Source of the DNA: Streptomyces sp. MMG1121
GTDB lineage: Bacteria; Actinomycetota; Actinomycetes; Streptomycetales; Streptomycetaceae
Reading direction: 5' to 3'
DNA: 64,000 nt
NCBI RefSeq assembly: GCF_001280015.1
Contig: NZ_LGDV01000189.1
Coordinates: 121,600-185,599 of the forward strand
Part shown: piece by piece, positions 9,140 to 17,699 of the stretch
Layout of the letters: every line of letters starts with the position of its first letter
How positions within the stretch are numbered: position 1 is the stretch's first letter
The notes under the pieces: generated by a model
What the model saw: only the letters and a program-made list of their open reading frames with translations
The model's database searches: none
Told to the model about the DNA's origin: nothing
Translations under genes and position numbers: made by a program

Positions 9140-10054
9140 ATGCGATTGACCGGTTCGCCCCCGTCGCCGCGCACCTGGCGATTCCGGGTTCCGTGGTCAC
9201 GGCGCGGGCAGCGGATGTTCGCGGGCAGCGTGCTGGCGGCCTTCGGCGCCGTCTCGGCCGTCGTGCAGTTCGTCGGGCAGCTGTTCCCGGGTGCCGTGTC
9301 CCGGCCCGGACCGGTCCTGGCCGGCTCCGTCGCCCTGTGCCTGGCCTGGGGAATCGCCCGGGCACGGCCCCAGTCCGCGGTGCGGCAGGAGTTCGGGCGC
9401 CCCGGTATGACGGTGGTGGTCGAGGAGGGCGACCTCTTCGACCGGCCGGGCCACCTGGTGGTGGGGTTCACCGACACCTTCGACACCCTCGTGGACGGCG
9501 GTGTCGTCATCAACGACGAAAGCGTGCAGGGACAGTTGCTGGCCCGTCGCTACGCGGGCGACGCCCGGCGACTGGACGCGGAGCTGGCCGCCGCGCTGGA
9601 CGGGGCGGCCCCGGTGAGACGGGAGCGGGCGCGGGACAAGCCGCGAGGCAAGCGCGACCGGTATCCGGTCGGGACCGTCGCCGTCCTCGGCGAGCGGCCA
9701 CGGCTGGTCTTCGCCGTCGCCTACAGCCGGATGGGCAACGACTGCGTGGCCTCCTCCAGCGTCCACGACCTGTGGTTCGGCCTGGACCGGCTGTGGGACG
9801 CGGTCCACCGCCATGCCCAACTGGAGCGCGTCACCATGCCGTTGACGGGCGCCGGGCTGGCCCGGCTGCACGATCTCGACGAGGACAGCCTGCTGCGGCT
9901 GATCCTGCTGTCGTTCGTCGCGCACTCGTGGGAGCGGCTGGTCTGCCGCGAACTGCGGGTGGTGGTCCGCCGGGGGGAGCTGGGGGGGATCGGCCTGCCG
10001 GAGCCTGGCGGGTTGCTGGCTGGTCTGGCGGGGGGTGCCCGCCGTCACGTGTGA
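9140..10054 (+). CDS. Two-TM macro-like domain protein (type II Thoeris ThsA-like architecture)
   Basis: 304 aa from the ATG at 9140, preceded by a strong GGAGGGCAGC site. A basic N-terminus is followed by two hydrophobic helices (about 26-49, FAGSVLAAFGAVSAVVQFV, and 58-75, PVLAGSVALCLAWGIA). The macro-like domain starts near residue 89 with MTVVVEEGDLFDRPGHLVVG, FTDTFDTLVDGGVVINDESV, YPVGTVAVL, FAVAYSRMGND and MPLTGAGLARLHDLD. Two TM helices plus a macro domain is the layout I know for ThsA of type II Thoeris, where a TIR-made ADP-ribose derivative activates membrane disruption. A TIR-like gene lies directly downstream, convergent. Role as membrane effector or sensor is inferred. Confidence 0.78.
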   Translation: MRLTGSPPSPRTWRFRVPWSRRGQRMFAGSVLAAFGAVSAVVQFVGQLFPGAVSRPGPVLAGSVALCLAWGIARARPQSAVRQEFGRPGMTVVVEEGDLFDRPGHLVVGFTDTFDTLVDGGVVINDESVQGQLLARRYAGDARRLDAELAAALDGAAPVRRERARDKPRGKRDRYPVGTVAVLGERPRLVFAVAYSRMGNDCVASSSVHDLWFGLDRLWDAVHRHAQLERVTMPLTGAGLARLHDLDEDSLLRLILLSFVAHSWERLVCRELRVVVRRGELGGIGLPEPGGLLAGLAGGARRHV

Positions 10055-10075
10055 CGCCGGGCACCCGCCAGGGGA

Positions 10076-10115
10076 GCGGTACGGGCCCCTCCCCCTGTCA
10101 TCGGGCCCGTACCGC
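10076..10115. terminator. Hairpin between convergent macro and TIR genes
   Basis: 13-bp perfect stem (gcggtacgggccc and its complement) with a 14-nt loop between two converging stop codons. It should serve both directions. Confidence 0.75.
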
Positions 10116-10119
10116 GGCT

Positions 10120-10869
10120 TCAGCGGGTCGGCGGCACGCCTCGCCCCGTGCGGGCGTACGCCGACAGATGGCGGTACGGCCAGGTCTGGCGCCAGTCGGA
10201 GCCGGTGTCGTTGACCTTGCAGCCGGCCAGCTTCAGCCGTTCGACGATCTTGCCCAGGGCGGTCGCCGAGCCGTCGAACCGGATGACGTTCATGCCCCCG
10301 ATGTCGGAGATGGTGCGCAGCGCGCCGATCTCCACCAGCAGCGTGCGCTCCGGGCAGGCCATCAGCAGCATGCCCAGTTCGATCAGCACGTTCGGCCGGG
10401 GCTGACCGGTCGGCTCGGTCTCGTAGGGCGGCTCGTTCGTGCCCCGCAGCTCCGGATGCAGCTGGACGACGTCGTCCGGGGTGAGCAGGACCAGCGCCGC
10501 CTGGGCCTGCGCGGGGGCCTGCGCGATGACCTCGCCGAGAAACGGCGCCGTCTTCCCGGTCGCTCTGACCAGGTCCTCCCACTCCAGCGGACGCAGATCG
10601 AGCAGGCGCAGCAGGTCGAACACCTTCATCCGCGCCTCCTCGTCCCGTCCGTGGACGACGAAGACGTTGCGGCCGCGGTCCGGGGCGGGACCGGTGCCGC
10701 CCTGGAACCGGCCCGGGTGAGCGGTGGCCGGGGCGGTGGCGGCCGGGGGTGTGGCGGCGGGGTCAGCGGTGGCCGGGGCGCCGCCGTGGAAGTTCTGCGT
10801 CCCCGAGTTGACCGTGCCCGTGTTGCTGTTCACGAAGTTGTTGTTGTGCCCGTAGTCGCCGCCGGTCAT
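10120..10869 (-). CDS. TIR-like NADase-type effector (CAP12/PycTIR family) with N-terminal amyloid-like motif
   Basis: 249 aa. Residues 5-30 carry an Asn/Ser/Thr/Gly-rich motif (NNNFVNSNTGTVNSGTQNF) also found at the end of the upstream protein. An Ala/Pro linker reaches about residue 60. The TIR-like domain of the bacterial nucleotide-binding family (PF10137) follows: NVFVVHGRDEEARMKVFDLL, then LVLLTPDDVV and RPNVLIELGMLLM, where the Glu is the expected NAD-glycohydrolase residue. The end is DTGSDWRQTW. Members act as effectors that cleave NAD+ on activation. The start ATG overlaps the stop of the 523-aa gene by 4 bp (ATGA), implying coupled translation. Domain call is solid; activity and trigger are inferred. 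Confidence 0.85.
   Translation of the reverse strand: MTGGDYGHNNNFVNSNTGTVNSGTQNFHGGAPATADPAATPPAATAPATAHPGRFQGGTGPAPDRGRNVFVVHGRDEEARMKVFDLLRLLDLRPLEWEDLVRATGKTAPFLGEVIAQAPAQAQAALVLLTPDDVVQLHPELRGTNEPPYETEPTGQPRPNVLIELGMLLMACPERTLLVEIGALRTISDIGGMNVIRFDGSATALGKIVERLKLAGCKVNDTGSDWRQTWPYRHLSAYARTGRGVPPTR
10780..10857 (-). repeat. Copy 1 of a duplicated coding motif (N-terminus of TIR protein)
   Basis: Encodes residues 5-30 of the TIR-like protein. It is closely similar at DNA and protein level to 10899..10976: the shared core is FVN-N-(S/T)GTVNSGTQN. The two copies lie 41 bp apart, on either side of the gene junction. Confidence 0.85.
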
Positions 10870-12437
10870 GAGGGTCCCCCTCCCTGCCCGCCGTCGGAGC
10901 CGCGCTGGATGTTCTGCGTCCCCGAGTTGACGGTGCCGCTGTTCTCGTTCACGAAGCTGTTGTTGCGCCCGTAGTCGTTGAGGATGTTCGTCTGCCGGGC
11001 CTCGTGCTCCGCCACGTCCACGTTGTGCTCGTGCAGGAAGTCACGGACGACCTGGAGCAGCTGGCGCTCCACGATCTGCGTGTACTTGATCGTGTCCGTC
11101 TCCTGGAAGAAGACGTGGAAGCCGGCGCTGGTCGCCATCTCCCGGATGCTGGTGAGCGCCCCGCGGTTCAGCACGGTGTCCGCGTAGCGGCCGAGGCGGA
11201 ACTCACTGGTGTCGGGCGCCTGGAGCACCCGGATCCGGGTCGTGTTCCCCCACCGGGGCAGGACGTCGGCCAGCCGGGTGACGAAGGCGCGCAGAGCGGC
11301 CTCGGGCGTACCGCGCAGGGTGTGCCACGCGACCCTGAGCAGCAGCCGGCCGTCCAGGGCGGCGGGCAGCCGGTCCACCAGGTGGAAGCTCGCCCGGATC
11401 GGCGCCAGCACGTACGAGTAGAACTCGGTGTGAAGGGTGTTCCCCTTGAGGTCGAAGCCGACGAAGGCCGTGGTGACCAGCTCCTGGTTCCACGAGCCCA
11501 CCCGGACGCACAGGTACGTGCGCTGCGCGTCGTAGCCGTCCGCCCAGTGGCCGTCGCGGTCGTCCCGCTCCGGCTCCCGCACACCGAGACGCGTCGTGAC
11601 GGCCGTGGTGAACGTGCTCCGCTCGACGGCGAGCCCGTCGATCCGCTCCGAACGGCGTGCCTGGTCGCGCAGTTGCGCGGTCATGCGCTCGGCGACGCAG
11701 GCGGTGATCTCCTCGGCGGTGAAGGCGACGACCTCCTTCCGTTTCGGCTCCCGGCCGCTCGCGGTGGCGGCCGGGGGTATGCCGGGTACGCGCTGGTGCT
11801 CGAACGTGGTGGCCGGGGCTCCGATCAGCAGCTCGGCGGTGGACCAGCGCCGCACCGGCTCGCCCGCGCCGACGAACGGTTTGTAGCCGCCGTAGCGGAC
11901 CAGACTGCCGTCCGACGTCTGCTCCCGGTCGATCTTGGCCACCAACTCGGCCGTCAGCAGGGGGTGTTCGGGATAGGAGCCGTCGAACCCGCTCGTCCGG
12001 CCCGCCGCGTCGGTACGGCCGCGCAGCCGGGCTGTCAGGGTCTGCAGGGTGACGACCCGGCGCAGATACGCGGTGACCCACACCAGCCACAGGGCCGTCA
12101 GCCACCCGGCGACCGCGTTCAGGACGCCGACGCCCATGAGGACGAACGTGACGACCAGGCCCGCACCGAGAACGGCCAGCCGGGCGCGGTGCAGCCGGCG
12201 TGCCGCCAGGGCGTGCGCGAGCACGGGAACCGCGTCGTACCCGTACGACGGTGCCACCACCCGGAACCGGTGGGTCAGCAGCTCGCGGATGACGGTGGCG
12301 CGGTACACCGGGTCGAGATAGGTGCCGGCGCACAGCAGCCGGGTGGCGTCGCTCGTGCCGTCCGAGGGCGGGCGGTCCGGGGACGGACCGGTCGGCTCCG
12401 GCGGTGGAGCGGGGAGGGAAAGGATGTCACTCGCCAT
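10866..12437 (-). CDS. Two-TM protein of unknown function with C-terminal amyloid-like motif
   Basis: 523 aa, not recognised as a named family. A Pro-rich N-terminus is followed by a short segment (TYLDPVYRATVIRELLTHRF) and two hydrophobic helices at about 87-108 and 113-127 (LAVLGAGLVVTFVLMGVGVL; WLTALWLVWVTAYL). A large soluble domain of about 340 residues follows (RYGGYKPFVGAGEPVRRWST, GSWNQELVTTAFVGFDLKGN, SYVLAPIRASFHLVDRLP), then a helical segment (IVERQLLQVVRDFLHEHNVD). The protein ends in the 26-residue motif shared with the TIR protein. By position it is the likely receptor or membrane scaffold that recruits the TIR protein through motif pairing, but this is inference. It is 19 bp downstream of the 206-aa gene and overlaps the TIR gene by 4 bp, so the three form an operon. 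Confidence 0.72.
   Translation of the reverse strand: MASDILSLPAPPPEPTGPSPDRPPSDGTSDATRLLCAGTYLDPVYRATVIRELLTHRFRVVAPSYGYDAVPVLAHALAARRLHRARLAVLGAGLVVTFVLMGVGVLNAVAGWLTALWLVWVTAYLRRVVTLQTLTARLRGRTDAAGRTSGFDGSYPEHPLLTAELVAKIDREQTSDGSLVRYGGYKPFVGAGEPVRRWSTAELLIGAPATTFEHQRVPGIPPAATASGREPKRKEVVAFTAEEITACVAERMTAQLRDQARRSERIDGLAVERSTFTTAVTTRLGVREPERDDRDGHWADGYDAQRTYLCVRVGSWNQELVTTAFVGFDLKGNTLHTEFYSYVLAPIRASFHLVDRLPAALDGRLLLRVAWHTLRGTPEAALRAFVTRLADVLPRWGNTTRIRVLQAPDTSEFRLGRYADTVLNRGALTSIREMATSAGFHVFFQETDTIKYTQIVERQLLQVVRDFLHEHNVDVAEHEARQTNILNDYGRNNSFVNENSGTVNSGTQNIQRGSDGGQGGGPS
10899..10976 (-). repeat. Copy 2 of a duplicated coding motif (C-terminus of 523-aa protein)
   Basis: Encodes residues 488-513 of the 523-aa protein, with NNSFVNENSGTVNSGTQN. 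Only a Gly/Ser-rich 10-residue tail follows. Matches copy 1 in nearly every position of the core. Confidence 0.85.
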
Positions 12438-12456
12438 GTTCTTTGCTCCGCTCTGC

Positions 12457-13077
12457 TCAGCCGGTAGGGGTCACCGAGGCGTCGGTGATGACCCCGTCCA
12501 CCACCGTGTACCGGCCGCTGTACGACTTCTGTGTGCCGTCCGTCTGCGTGGCGACCAGGCTCACCGAGACGGTCGTGCCGTCGACGGAGCCGACGGTGAC
12601 GTCGTCCCGCTCGGTCGTGCCGAAGCCCGAGACGAACGCGGAGTGGGACGAGTCGAGGTTCTTGCCGCCGAGGTTCCAGGCGGTACGGAAATCACGGTCG
12701 TTGATGGCCGTGAAGTAGTCGTCGACGGTCGTGGCGGGATCGTCCGCACCTGCTGGGCCCGTCGCGCTCCCGGTGTCGGCCGGGCTCGGGGAGAGGTCGG
12801 TGCCGGAGGTGGGTGCCGTGGTGGCGTCCGGCGTCACCGGATCCGTGGCGGAGGCCTCGGACGAGGGCTGGTAGGAGGGCTGGGCGGAGGGCTGGTACGA
12901 GTAGCCGCCCTGACCGTCCACGGCGGTGCCCCCGGATCCGGCGCCGTCCGAGGCGAGTCGGGGCACGAAGCCGGCCAGCAGGATCAGCAGAAGCGGGACA
13001 CCGGCGATGATCAGCGCGTACGTCCGCTCCTGGCCGGCAGCGGGTAACAGGCTCGGCGGCCTGTGGGTGTGGTCCAT
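12457..13077 (-). CDS. Membrane-anchored protein with Ser/Thr/Pro linker and NTF2-like C-terminal domain
   Basis: 206 aa, first gene of the minus-strand operon. One TM helix near residues 20-38 (ALIIAGVPLLLILLAGFVP). A low-complexity linker with YQPS repeats and many Ser/Thr/Asp residues runs to about 112. The C-terminal domain (PATTVDDYFTAINDRDFRTA, then the beta-rich VGSVDGTTVSVSLVATQTDG) resembles the NTF2-like/DUF4878 domains found on actinobacterial surface proteins. Topology suggests the C-terminus is outside the membrane. Whether it belongs functionally to the TIR/macro system is unknown; the 19-bp spacing to the next gene argues for cotranscription. Confidence 0.65.
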   Translation of the reverse strand: MDHTHRPPSLLPAAGQERTYALIIAGVPLLLILLAGFVPRLASDGAGSGGTAVDGQGGYSYQPSAQPSYQPSSEASATDPVTPDATTAPTSGTDLSPSPADTGSATGPAGADDPATTVDDYFTAINDRDFRTAWNLGGKNLDSSHSAFVSGFGTTERDDVTVGSVDGTTVSVSLVATQTDGTQKSYSGRYTVVDGVITDASVTPTG

Positions 13078-13215
13078 GGTTCCTCGCAGCTCCCGGCAGA
13101 CCGCCGGGTCTCGCGCGTCTCTTCGGTACGAACGCAGCCACCTTGCCCGACAACCACCGGGCTGGAGCCGGTTTCACCGCTTCCGATGCGCTTCCGATCC
13201 GGGCCCCAACGCACG

Positions 13216-13244
13216 GGAGCCCCCGGCCGCCGGCCGGGGGCTCC
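13216..13244. terminator. Hairpin terminator downstream of class I fumarase
   Basis: 14-bp stem (ggagcccccggccg and its complement) just after the class I fumarase stop codon on the minus strand. It separates that gene from the accessory operon that follows in the same direction. Confidence 0.8.
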
Positions 13245-13263
13245 TCGGGTGGTCCACGACGGG

Positions 13264-14934
13264 TCAGGCGAGGCCGGGACCCCGCACCGGGATCGAGGTG
13301 AACGTCGGCTGGGGGGCCGGGTCCTGGAAGAAGTCGTTGCCCTTGTCGTCCACGACGATGAACGCCGGGAAGTCCTCGACCTCGATCTTCCAGACGGCCT
13401 CCATGCCCAGCTCCTCGTACTCCAGGACCTCGACCTTCTTGATGCAGTCCTGGGCGAGACGGGCGGCGGGGCCGCCGATGGAGCCGAGGTAGAAACCGCC
13501 GTGGGCGTCGCACGCGTCGGTGACCTGCTTGCTGCGGTTGCCCTTCGCGAGCATCACCTTGGAGCCGCCCGCCGCCTGGAACTGCTCCACGTAGGAGTCC
13601 ATGCGGCCGGCCGTCGTCGGACCGAAGGAACCGGAGGCGTAGCCCTCGGGGGTCTTCGCCGGACCCGCGTAGTACACCGGGTGGTCCTTCAGGTACTGCG
13701 GCATCTCCTCGCCCGCGTCCAGCCGCTCCTTGATCTTGGCGTGCGCGATGTCACGGGCCACGACCAGCGGGCCGGTGAGGGACAGCCGGGTCTTGACCGG
13801 GTACTTGGTCAGCTCGGCGAGGATCGTGTCCATCGGCTGGTTCAGGTCGATCTTCACCACGTCCGAGGACTCGTCCAGGTGCTCGTCGGTCGTCTCCGGC
13901 AGGAAGCGCGCCGGGTCGGTCTCCAGCTGCTCCAGGAAGACACCCTCGGCGGTGATCTTCGCGACGGCCTGGCGGTCGGCCGAGCAGGAGACGGCGATCG
14001 CGACCGGGCAGGACGCGCCGTGCCGCGGCAGCCGGACCACGCGGACGTCGTGGCAGAAGTACTTGCCGCCGAACTGCGCGCCGATACCGATCTTCTGCGT
14101 CAGCTCGAAGACCTTCTGCTCCAGCTCCTTGTCCCGGAACCCGTGGCCCAGCTCCGAACCCTCGGCCGGGATCTCGTCCAGGTAGTGCGCGGAGGCGTAC
14201 TTCGCGGTCTTCAGCGCGTACTCGGCGCTCGTACCGCCGACGACGATCGCCAGGTGGTACGGCGGGCAGGCGGCCGTACCCAGCGAACGGATCTTCTCCT
14301 CCAGGAACTTCATCATGGAGGCCTCGTTCAGGACCGCCTTCGTCTCCTGGTAGAGGAAGGACTTGTTGGCGCTTCCGCCGCCCTTCGCCATGAACAGGAA
14401 CTTGTAGGCGCCGCCGTCCGTCGCGTACAGCTCGATCTGTGCCGGCAGGTTGGAGCCGGTGTTCTTCTCCTCCCACATGGTGAGCGGAGCCATCTGCGAG
14501 TAGCGCAGGTTGAGGTTCAGGTACGCGTCGTAGATGCCGCGCGAGAGGGCCGCCTCGTCGCCGCCCTCGGTCAGCACGTTCTGGCCGCGCTTGCCCATGA
14601 CGATCGCCGTGCCGGTGTCCTGGCACATCGGCAGCACGCCCGCCGCCGCGATGTTCGCGTTCTTCAGCAGGTCCAGCGCGACGAACTTGTCGTTGTTCGA
14701 CGCCTCGGGGTCGTCGATGATGCGTCGCAGCTGGGCCAGGTGCGCGGGCCGCAGGTAGTGCTGGATGTCGTGGATGGCCTCCTCGGCCAGCTTGCGCAGC
14801 GCCTCCGGCTCCACCGTGAGGAACGTCCGCCCGTCCGGTCCCTCGACGGTGGACACGCCCTCGGAGGTCACCAGCCGGTACGGGGTGGTGTCCTCTCCCT
14901 GGGGGAGCAGATCGGTGTACGCGAACTCAGGCAT
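13264..14934 (-). CDS. Class I fumarate hydratase (Fe-S dependent)
   Basis: 556-aa single-chain class I fumarase, a [4Fe-4S] enzyme. The N-terminal alpha domain contains [20 protein letters not shown] and [18 protein letters not shown]; the beta domain contains [20 protein letters not shown] and [20 protein letters not shown]. Cluster-ligand cysteines are expected in PMCQDTGT, in the AACPPY/KYFCHD region and in the [14 protein letters not shown] region, and all are present. Start ATG at 14934 ([13 protein letters not shown]). Oxygen-labile class I and stable class II fumarases in one genome suggest use under different iron or oxygen conditions. Confidence 0.95.
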   Translation of the reverse strand: MPEFAYTDLLPQGEDTTPYRLVTSEGVSTVEGPDGRTFLTVEPEALRKLAEEAIHDIQHYLRPAHLAQLRRIIDDPEASNNDKFVALDLLKNANIAAAGVLPMCQDTGTAIVMGKRGQNVLTEGGDEAALSRGIYDAYLNLNLRYSQMAPLTMWEEKNTGSNLPAQIELYATDGGAYKFLFMAKGGGSANKSFLYQETKAVLNEASMMKFLEEKIRSLGTAACPPYHLAIVVGGTSAEYALKTAKYASAHYLDEIPAEGSELGHGFRDKELEQKVFELTQKIGIGAQFGGKYFCHDVRVVRLPRHGASCPVAIAVSCSADRQAVAKITAEGVFLEQLETDPARFLPETTDEHLDESSDVVKIDLNQPMDTILAELTKYPVKTRLSLTGPLVVARDIAHAKIKERLDAGEEMPQYLKDHPVYYAGPAKTPEGYASGSFGPTTAGRMDSYVEQFQAAGGSKVMLAKGNRSKQVTDACDAHGGFYLGSIGGPAARLAQDCIKKVEVLEYEELGMEAVWKIEVEDFPAFIVVDDKGNDFFQDPAPQPTFTSIPVRGPGLA

Positions 14935-15020
14935 CTCAGCCCATTCCTCACTGTGACGGACGGCCGCCCGCCGACGCTGGCGGGCTCCACCAGCGTAGAA
15001 CCTGCCACCGACACGGAACC

Positions 15021-15080
15021 TGTGAGGTAAGGCTCAGTACGTGTGAGGTGGGGCTCAGCACGTGTGAGGTGGGGCTCAGC
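15021..15080. repeat. Three 21-bp direct repeats upstream of the DUF1707 gene
   Basis: Three tandem copies of tgtgaggtggggctcagcac (first copy with two or three changes, third copy partial), with exact 21-bp spacing, about two helical turns. They lie in the divergent region between the class I fumarase and DUF1707 genes, 66-125 bp upstream of the latter. Iterated spacing on one face of the helix suggests a regulator array. Confidence 0.8.
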
Positions 15081-15145
15081 GGCGACACGCCCGGAGTTGT
15101 CCACACCCCTAGTCGCGATCTATCGCGTTTCGGTACCCTGCTCCC

Positions 15146-15877
15146 GTGGACCTTCAGAAGCCCGCCCGAACCCAGGACGCCGCACCGAGCGTCACCGAAC
15201 TGCGCGCCTCGGACGCCGACCGCGACCGGGTCGCCGACATCCTGCGCGAGGCCCTCGCCGAGGGCCGGCTGACCGCCGACGAGCACGCCGAGCGCGTCGA
15301 GGGAGTGCTGCACGCCAAGACGGTGGGTGACCTGGAGGTCTTCATCCGGGACCTGCCCGCCGCCCACCAGCAGGCCGCGCGCGCCTACGAGCCCGTTCCG
15401 CCCCGCCCCGCCCCGGGCGCGATACCGCAGGAGGCGGACGCCAACGTGGTCGCCGTCTTCAGCAGCGCCGTGCGCCGTGGCCGCTGGCGCGCCGGGCGCC
15501 GACTGCATGCGTACTCGGTCTTCGGCAGCGTCGAGATCGACCTCAGCGAGGCGATCTTCGAGTACCAGCAGGTCGTGATCAAGGCCGTCTCGGTCTTCGG
15601 CGACGTCCAGATCCGCGTCCCGGAGAACGTGTCGCTGCGCGGCACCGGCGGCGGCGTCCTCGGCAACTTCGAGGTGGACACGCTGGACTCGGTCGACGAC
15701 GACGCCCCCGTGGTCTACGTCGACGGCTGGGCCGTCCTCGGCAACGTGGAGGCGCGGCCCAAGCGCGGCAAGCGCATAGGCGACATCCTGGACCGGGTCC
15801 AGGGCAGGGTCGACCGGAAGCTGGAGCGGGTTCAGGACAAGGTCGACAGGAAGCTGCGCAAACACCTGGACCGTTGA
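15146..15877 (+). CDS. DUF1707 domain protein with LiaF-like C-terminal domain
   Basis: 243 aa from a GTG. The N-terminal DUF1707 (about 18-70) shows the family pattern LRASDADRDRVADILREALA, then LTADEHAERVEGVLHAKTVG. The middle (about 100-200) is a beta-rich repeat domain like the C-terminus of LiaF/DUF2154: VFGSVEIDLSEAIF, VFGDVQIRVPENVSLRG, VLGNVEARP. It ends in a charged helical repeat (DRVQGRVDRKLERVQDKVDR) that could bind membrane or form a coiled coil. No TM helix, unlike many relatives. The family is linked to envelope-stress response, but the role of this one is unknown. Regulated perhaps through the 21-bp repeats upstream. Confidence 0.85.
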   Translation: MDLQKPARTQDAAPSVTELRASDADRDRVADILREALAEGRLTADEHAERVEGVLHAKTVGDLEVFIRDLPAAHQQAARAYEPVPPRPAPGAIPQEADANVVAVFSSAVRRGRWRAGRRLHAYSVFGSVEIDLSEAIFEYQQVVIKAVSVFGDVQIRVPENVSLRGTGGGVLGNFEVDTLDSVDDDAPVVYVDGWAVLGNVEARPKRGKRIGDILDRVQGRVDRKLERVQDKVDRKLRKHLDR

Positions 15878-16030
15878 CAGTCGCGAATCGGCCCTCCCGC
15901 GCGGCGAGCCCGGGGGCGTGAACGAGCCGCCGCACGCCCGCTGTTGGGAACGCAGTGCATAGGCACGCGCACAGCGGGTAGGCCTTGCTGCATCGTCTCT
16001 CGCTCGCGAAGCCGTCGTCAGGAGTAGACC

Positions 16031-16408
16031 GTGCTGCAACCGCCGCATTCGTCCCTGCAGGTCGCTGCCGTTCCGGCCCAGCGGGTGCCAGTGCGAGACA
16101 GGGACCAAGACGCACCCTGGCACACCGAGGCGGTGTGCCGGCGTGACGAGGCCGGCCTGTTCTTCGCGCCGTCGAAGGAGCCGACCGCCGCACGGCTGTC
16201 CCGGGAGGAAGCGGCCAAGCGTGTCTGTGCCCGCTGCCCGGTGATGGTCGAGTGTCGCGAACACGCCCTGCTCCAGCCCGAGCCGTACGGCGTCTGGGGC
16301 GGCCTCACGGCAGCGGAACGCCGCGTGGTCCTGGCCCGGCGCCGGCGCAGGGAGATGGAACTGAAGAAGGCGACAAGGACGGCGACGCCGGACCGCATGG
16401 CGGGCTGA
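16031..16408 (+). CDS. wblI: WhiB-family iron-sulfur transcriptional regulator
   Basis: 125 aa from a GTG with AGGAG six nt upstream. Four cysteines (C36, C66, C69, C75) in the WhiB order, with CARCPVMVEC, bind a [4Fe-4S] cluster. The GVWGGL turn and the basic tail (RRVVLARRRRREMELKK) mediate sigma-factor and DNA contact. The symbol comes from recalled synteny with SCO5046 (between DUF1707 and glpX); the family assignment itself is independent of that. The 150-bp gap upstream holds no other gene. Confidence 0.9.
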   Translation: MLQPPHSSLQVAAVPAQRVPVRDRDQDAPWHTEAVCRRDEAGLFFAPSKEPTAARLSREEAAKRVCARCPVMVECREHALLQPEPYGVWGGLTAAERRVVLARRRRREMELKKATRTATPDRMAG

Positions 16409-16537
16409 GCGCCCCGAAGGGGCGCGGGGCCGCGTTCGATGTGCGGCTCCGCCGCGTGGGCGCGACCGTCCGCGGGCGACCCGCACTCGCCCGCGGACGC
16501 GCAGCCCCCTGCCCTCAGGTGCTGCCGGCCGACGGAA

Positions 16538-17572
16538 CTACTTGGCCTTGTCGAAGTCGATCGCGCTGTAGGCCCGCAGCTTGCTCAGCCGGTGCTCGGA
16601 GTAGATCCTCCGCACCGTTCCCGACTTCGACCGCATCACGATCGACTCGGTCAGCGCGGTCTCCGACCGGTACTGGACCCCCCGCAGCAGTTCCCCGTCG
16701 GTGATGCCGGTCGCCACGAAGAACACGTTCTCCCCGGACACCAGGTCGTCGGTCGTCAGCACCCGGTCCAGATCGTGCCCGGCGTCGATCGCCCGCTGAC
16801 GCTCCGCGTCGTCCTTCGGCCACAGCTTGCCCTGGATGGTGCCGCCGAGGCACTTCACGGCACAGGCCGAGATGATGCCCTCGGGGGTACCGCCGATGCC
16901 GAGCAGCAGGTCGACGCCGGTGCCCTCGCGCAGCGCGTACACCGAGCCGGCGACATCGCCGTCGGAGATCAGCTTGATGCGCGCGCCGGCCTCCCGGACC
17001 TCCTTGATCAGGCCCTCGTGCCGCGGCCGGTCGAGGATGACGACGGTGACGTCCTCGGGCGCGGACCGCTTGGCCTTGGCGATGCGCCGGATGTTCACGC
17101 CGACCGGCGCGTCGATGTCGACGAAGTCCGCGGCCTCGGGGCCGGTGACCAGCTTGTCCATGTAGAACACGGCGGACGGGTCGAACATGGCGCCGCGCTC
17201 GGCGGCGGCCAGGACGGCGATCGCGTTCGGCATGCCCTTGGCCGTCAGCGTGGTGCCGTCGATGGGGTCGACGGCGATGTCGACCTCGGGACCGGTGCCG
17301 TCGCCCACGCGCTCTCCGTTGAAGAGCATCGGGGCCTCGTCCTTCTCGCCCTCGCCGATGACGACGACGCCGTTCATCGACACGGTGGAGACGAGGGTCC
17401 GCATGGCGCGCACCGCGGCACCGTCGGCGCCGATCTTGTCACCACGCCCCACCCAGCGGCCCGCGGCCATGGCGGCGGCTTCGGTCACCCGGACGAGCTC
17501 CAGGGCGAGGTTGCGGTCGGGAGCCTCGGAGGGAACATCGAGCTCGGACGGAAGATGATGATTTTCGGTCAT
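16538..17572 (-). CDS. glpX: Class II fructose-1,6-bisphosphatase (GlpX)
   Basis: 344 aa. Removes the 1-phosphate of fructose 1,6-bisphosphate in gluconeogenesis; it is the usual FBPase in actinobacteria. Lithium-sensitive phosphatase motifs: [18 protein letters not shown] and [16 protein letters not shown] (metal-binding Asp residues), then [20 protein letters not shown]. Full length. Start ATG at 17572 ([14 protein letters not shown]). Divergent from the DUF4245 gene. Confidence 0.96.
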   Translation of the reverse strand: MTENHHLPSELDVPSEAPDRNLALELVRVTEAAAMAAGRWVGRGDKIGADGAAVRAMRTLVSTVSMNGVVVIGEGEKDEAPMLFNGERVGDGTGPEVDIAVDPIDGTTLTAKGMPNAIAVLAAAERGAMFDPSAVFYMDKLVTGPEAADFVDIDAPVGVNIRRIAKAKRSAPEDVTVVILDRPRHEGLIKEVREAGARIKLISDGDVAGSVYALREGTGVDLLLGIGGTPEGIISACAVKCLGGTIQGKLWPKDDAERQRAIDAGHDLDRVLTTDDLVSGENVFFVATGITDGELLRGVQYRSETALTESIVMRSKSGTVRRIYSEHRLSKLRAYSAIDFDKAK

Positions 17573-17699
17573 CGGAGCGCACCTTTCTGATACGACGACG
17601 GCCGGATGAGGGTGTTGGCCACGACTCTATCGTTAGGCAGACAAAATGAGCAGGGGCCCCCACGGATGAGCGGTTGGGGCACCTGCGACGATAGGGGGC

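Noticed and set aside
15021..15080. CRISPR array
   Set aside because: Only three contiguous repeats with no spacers.
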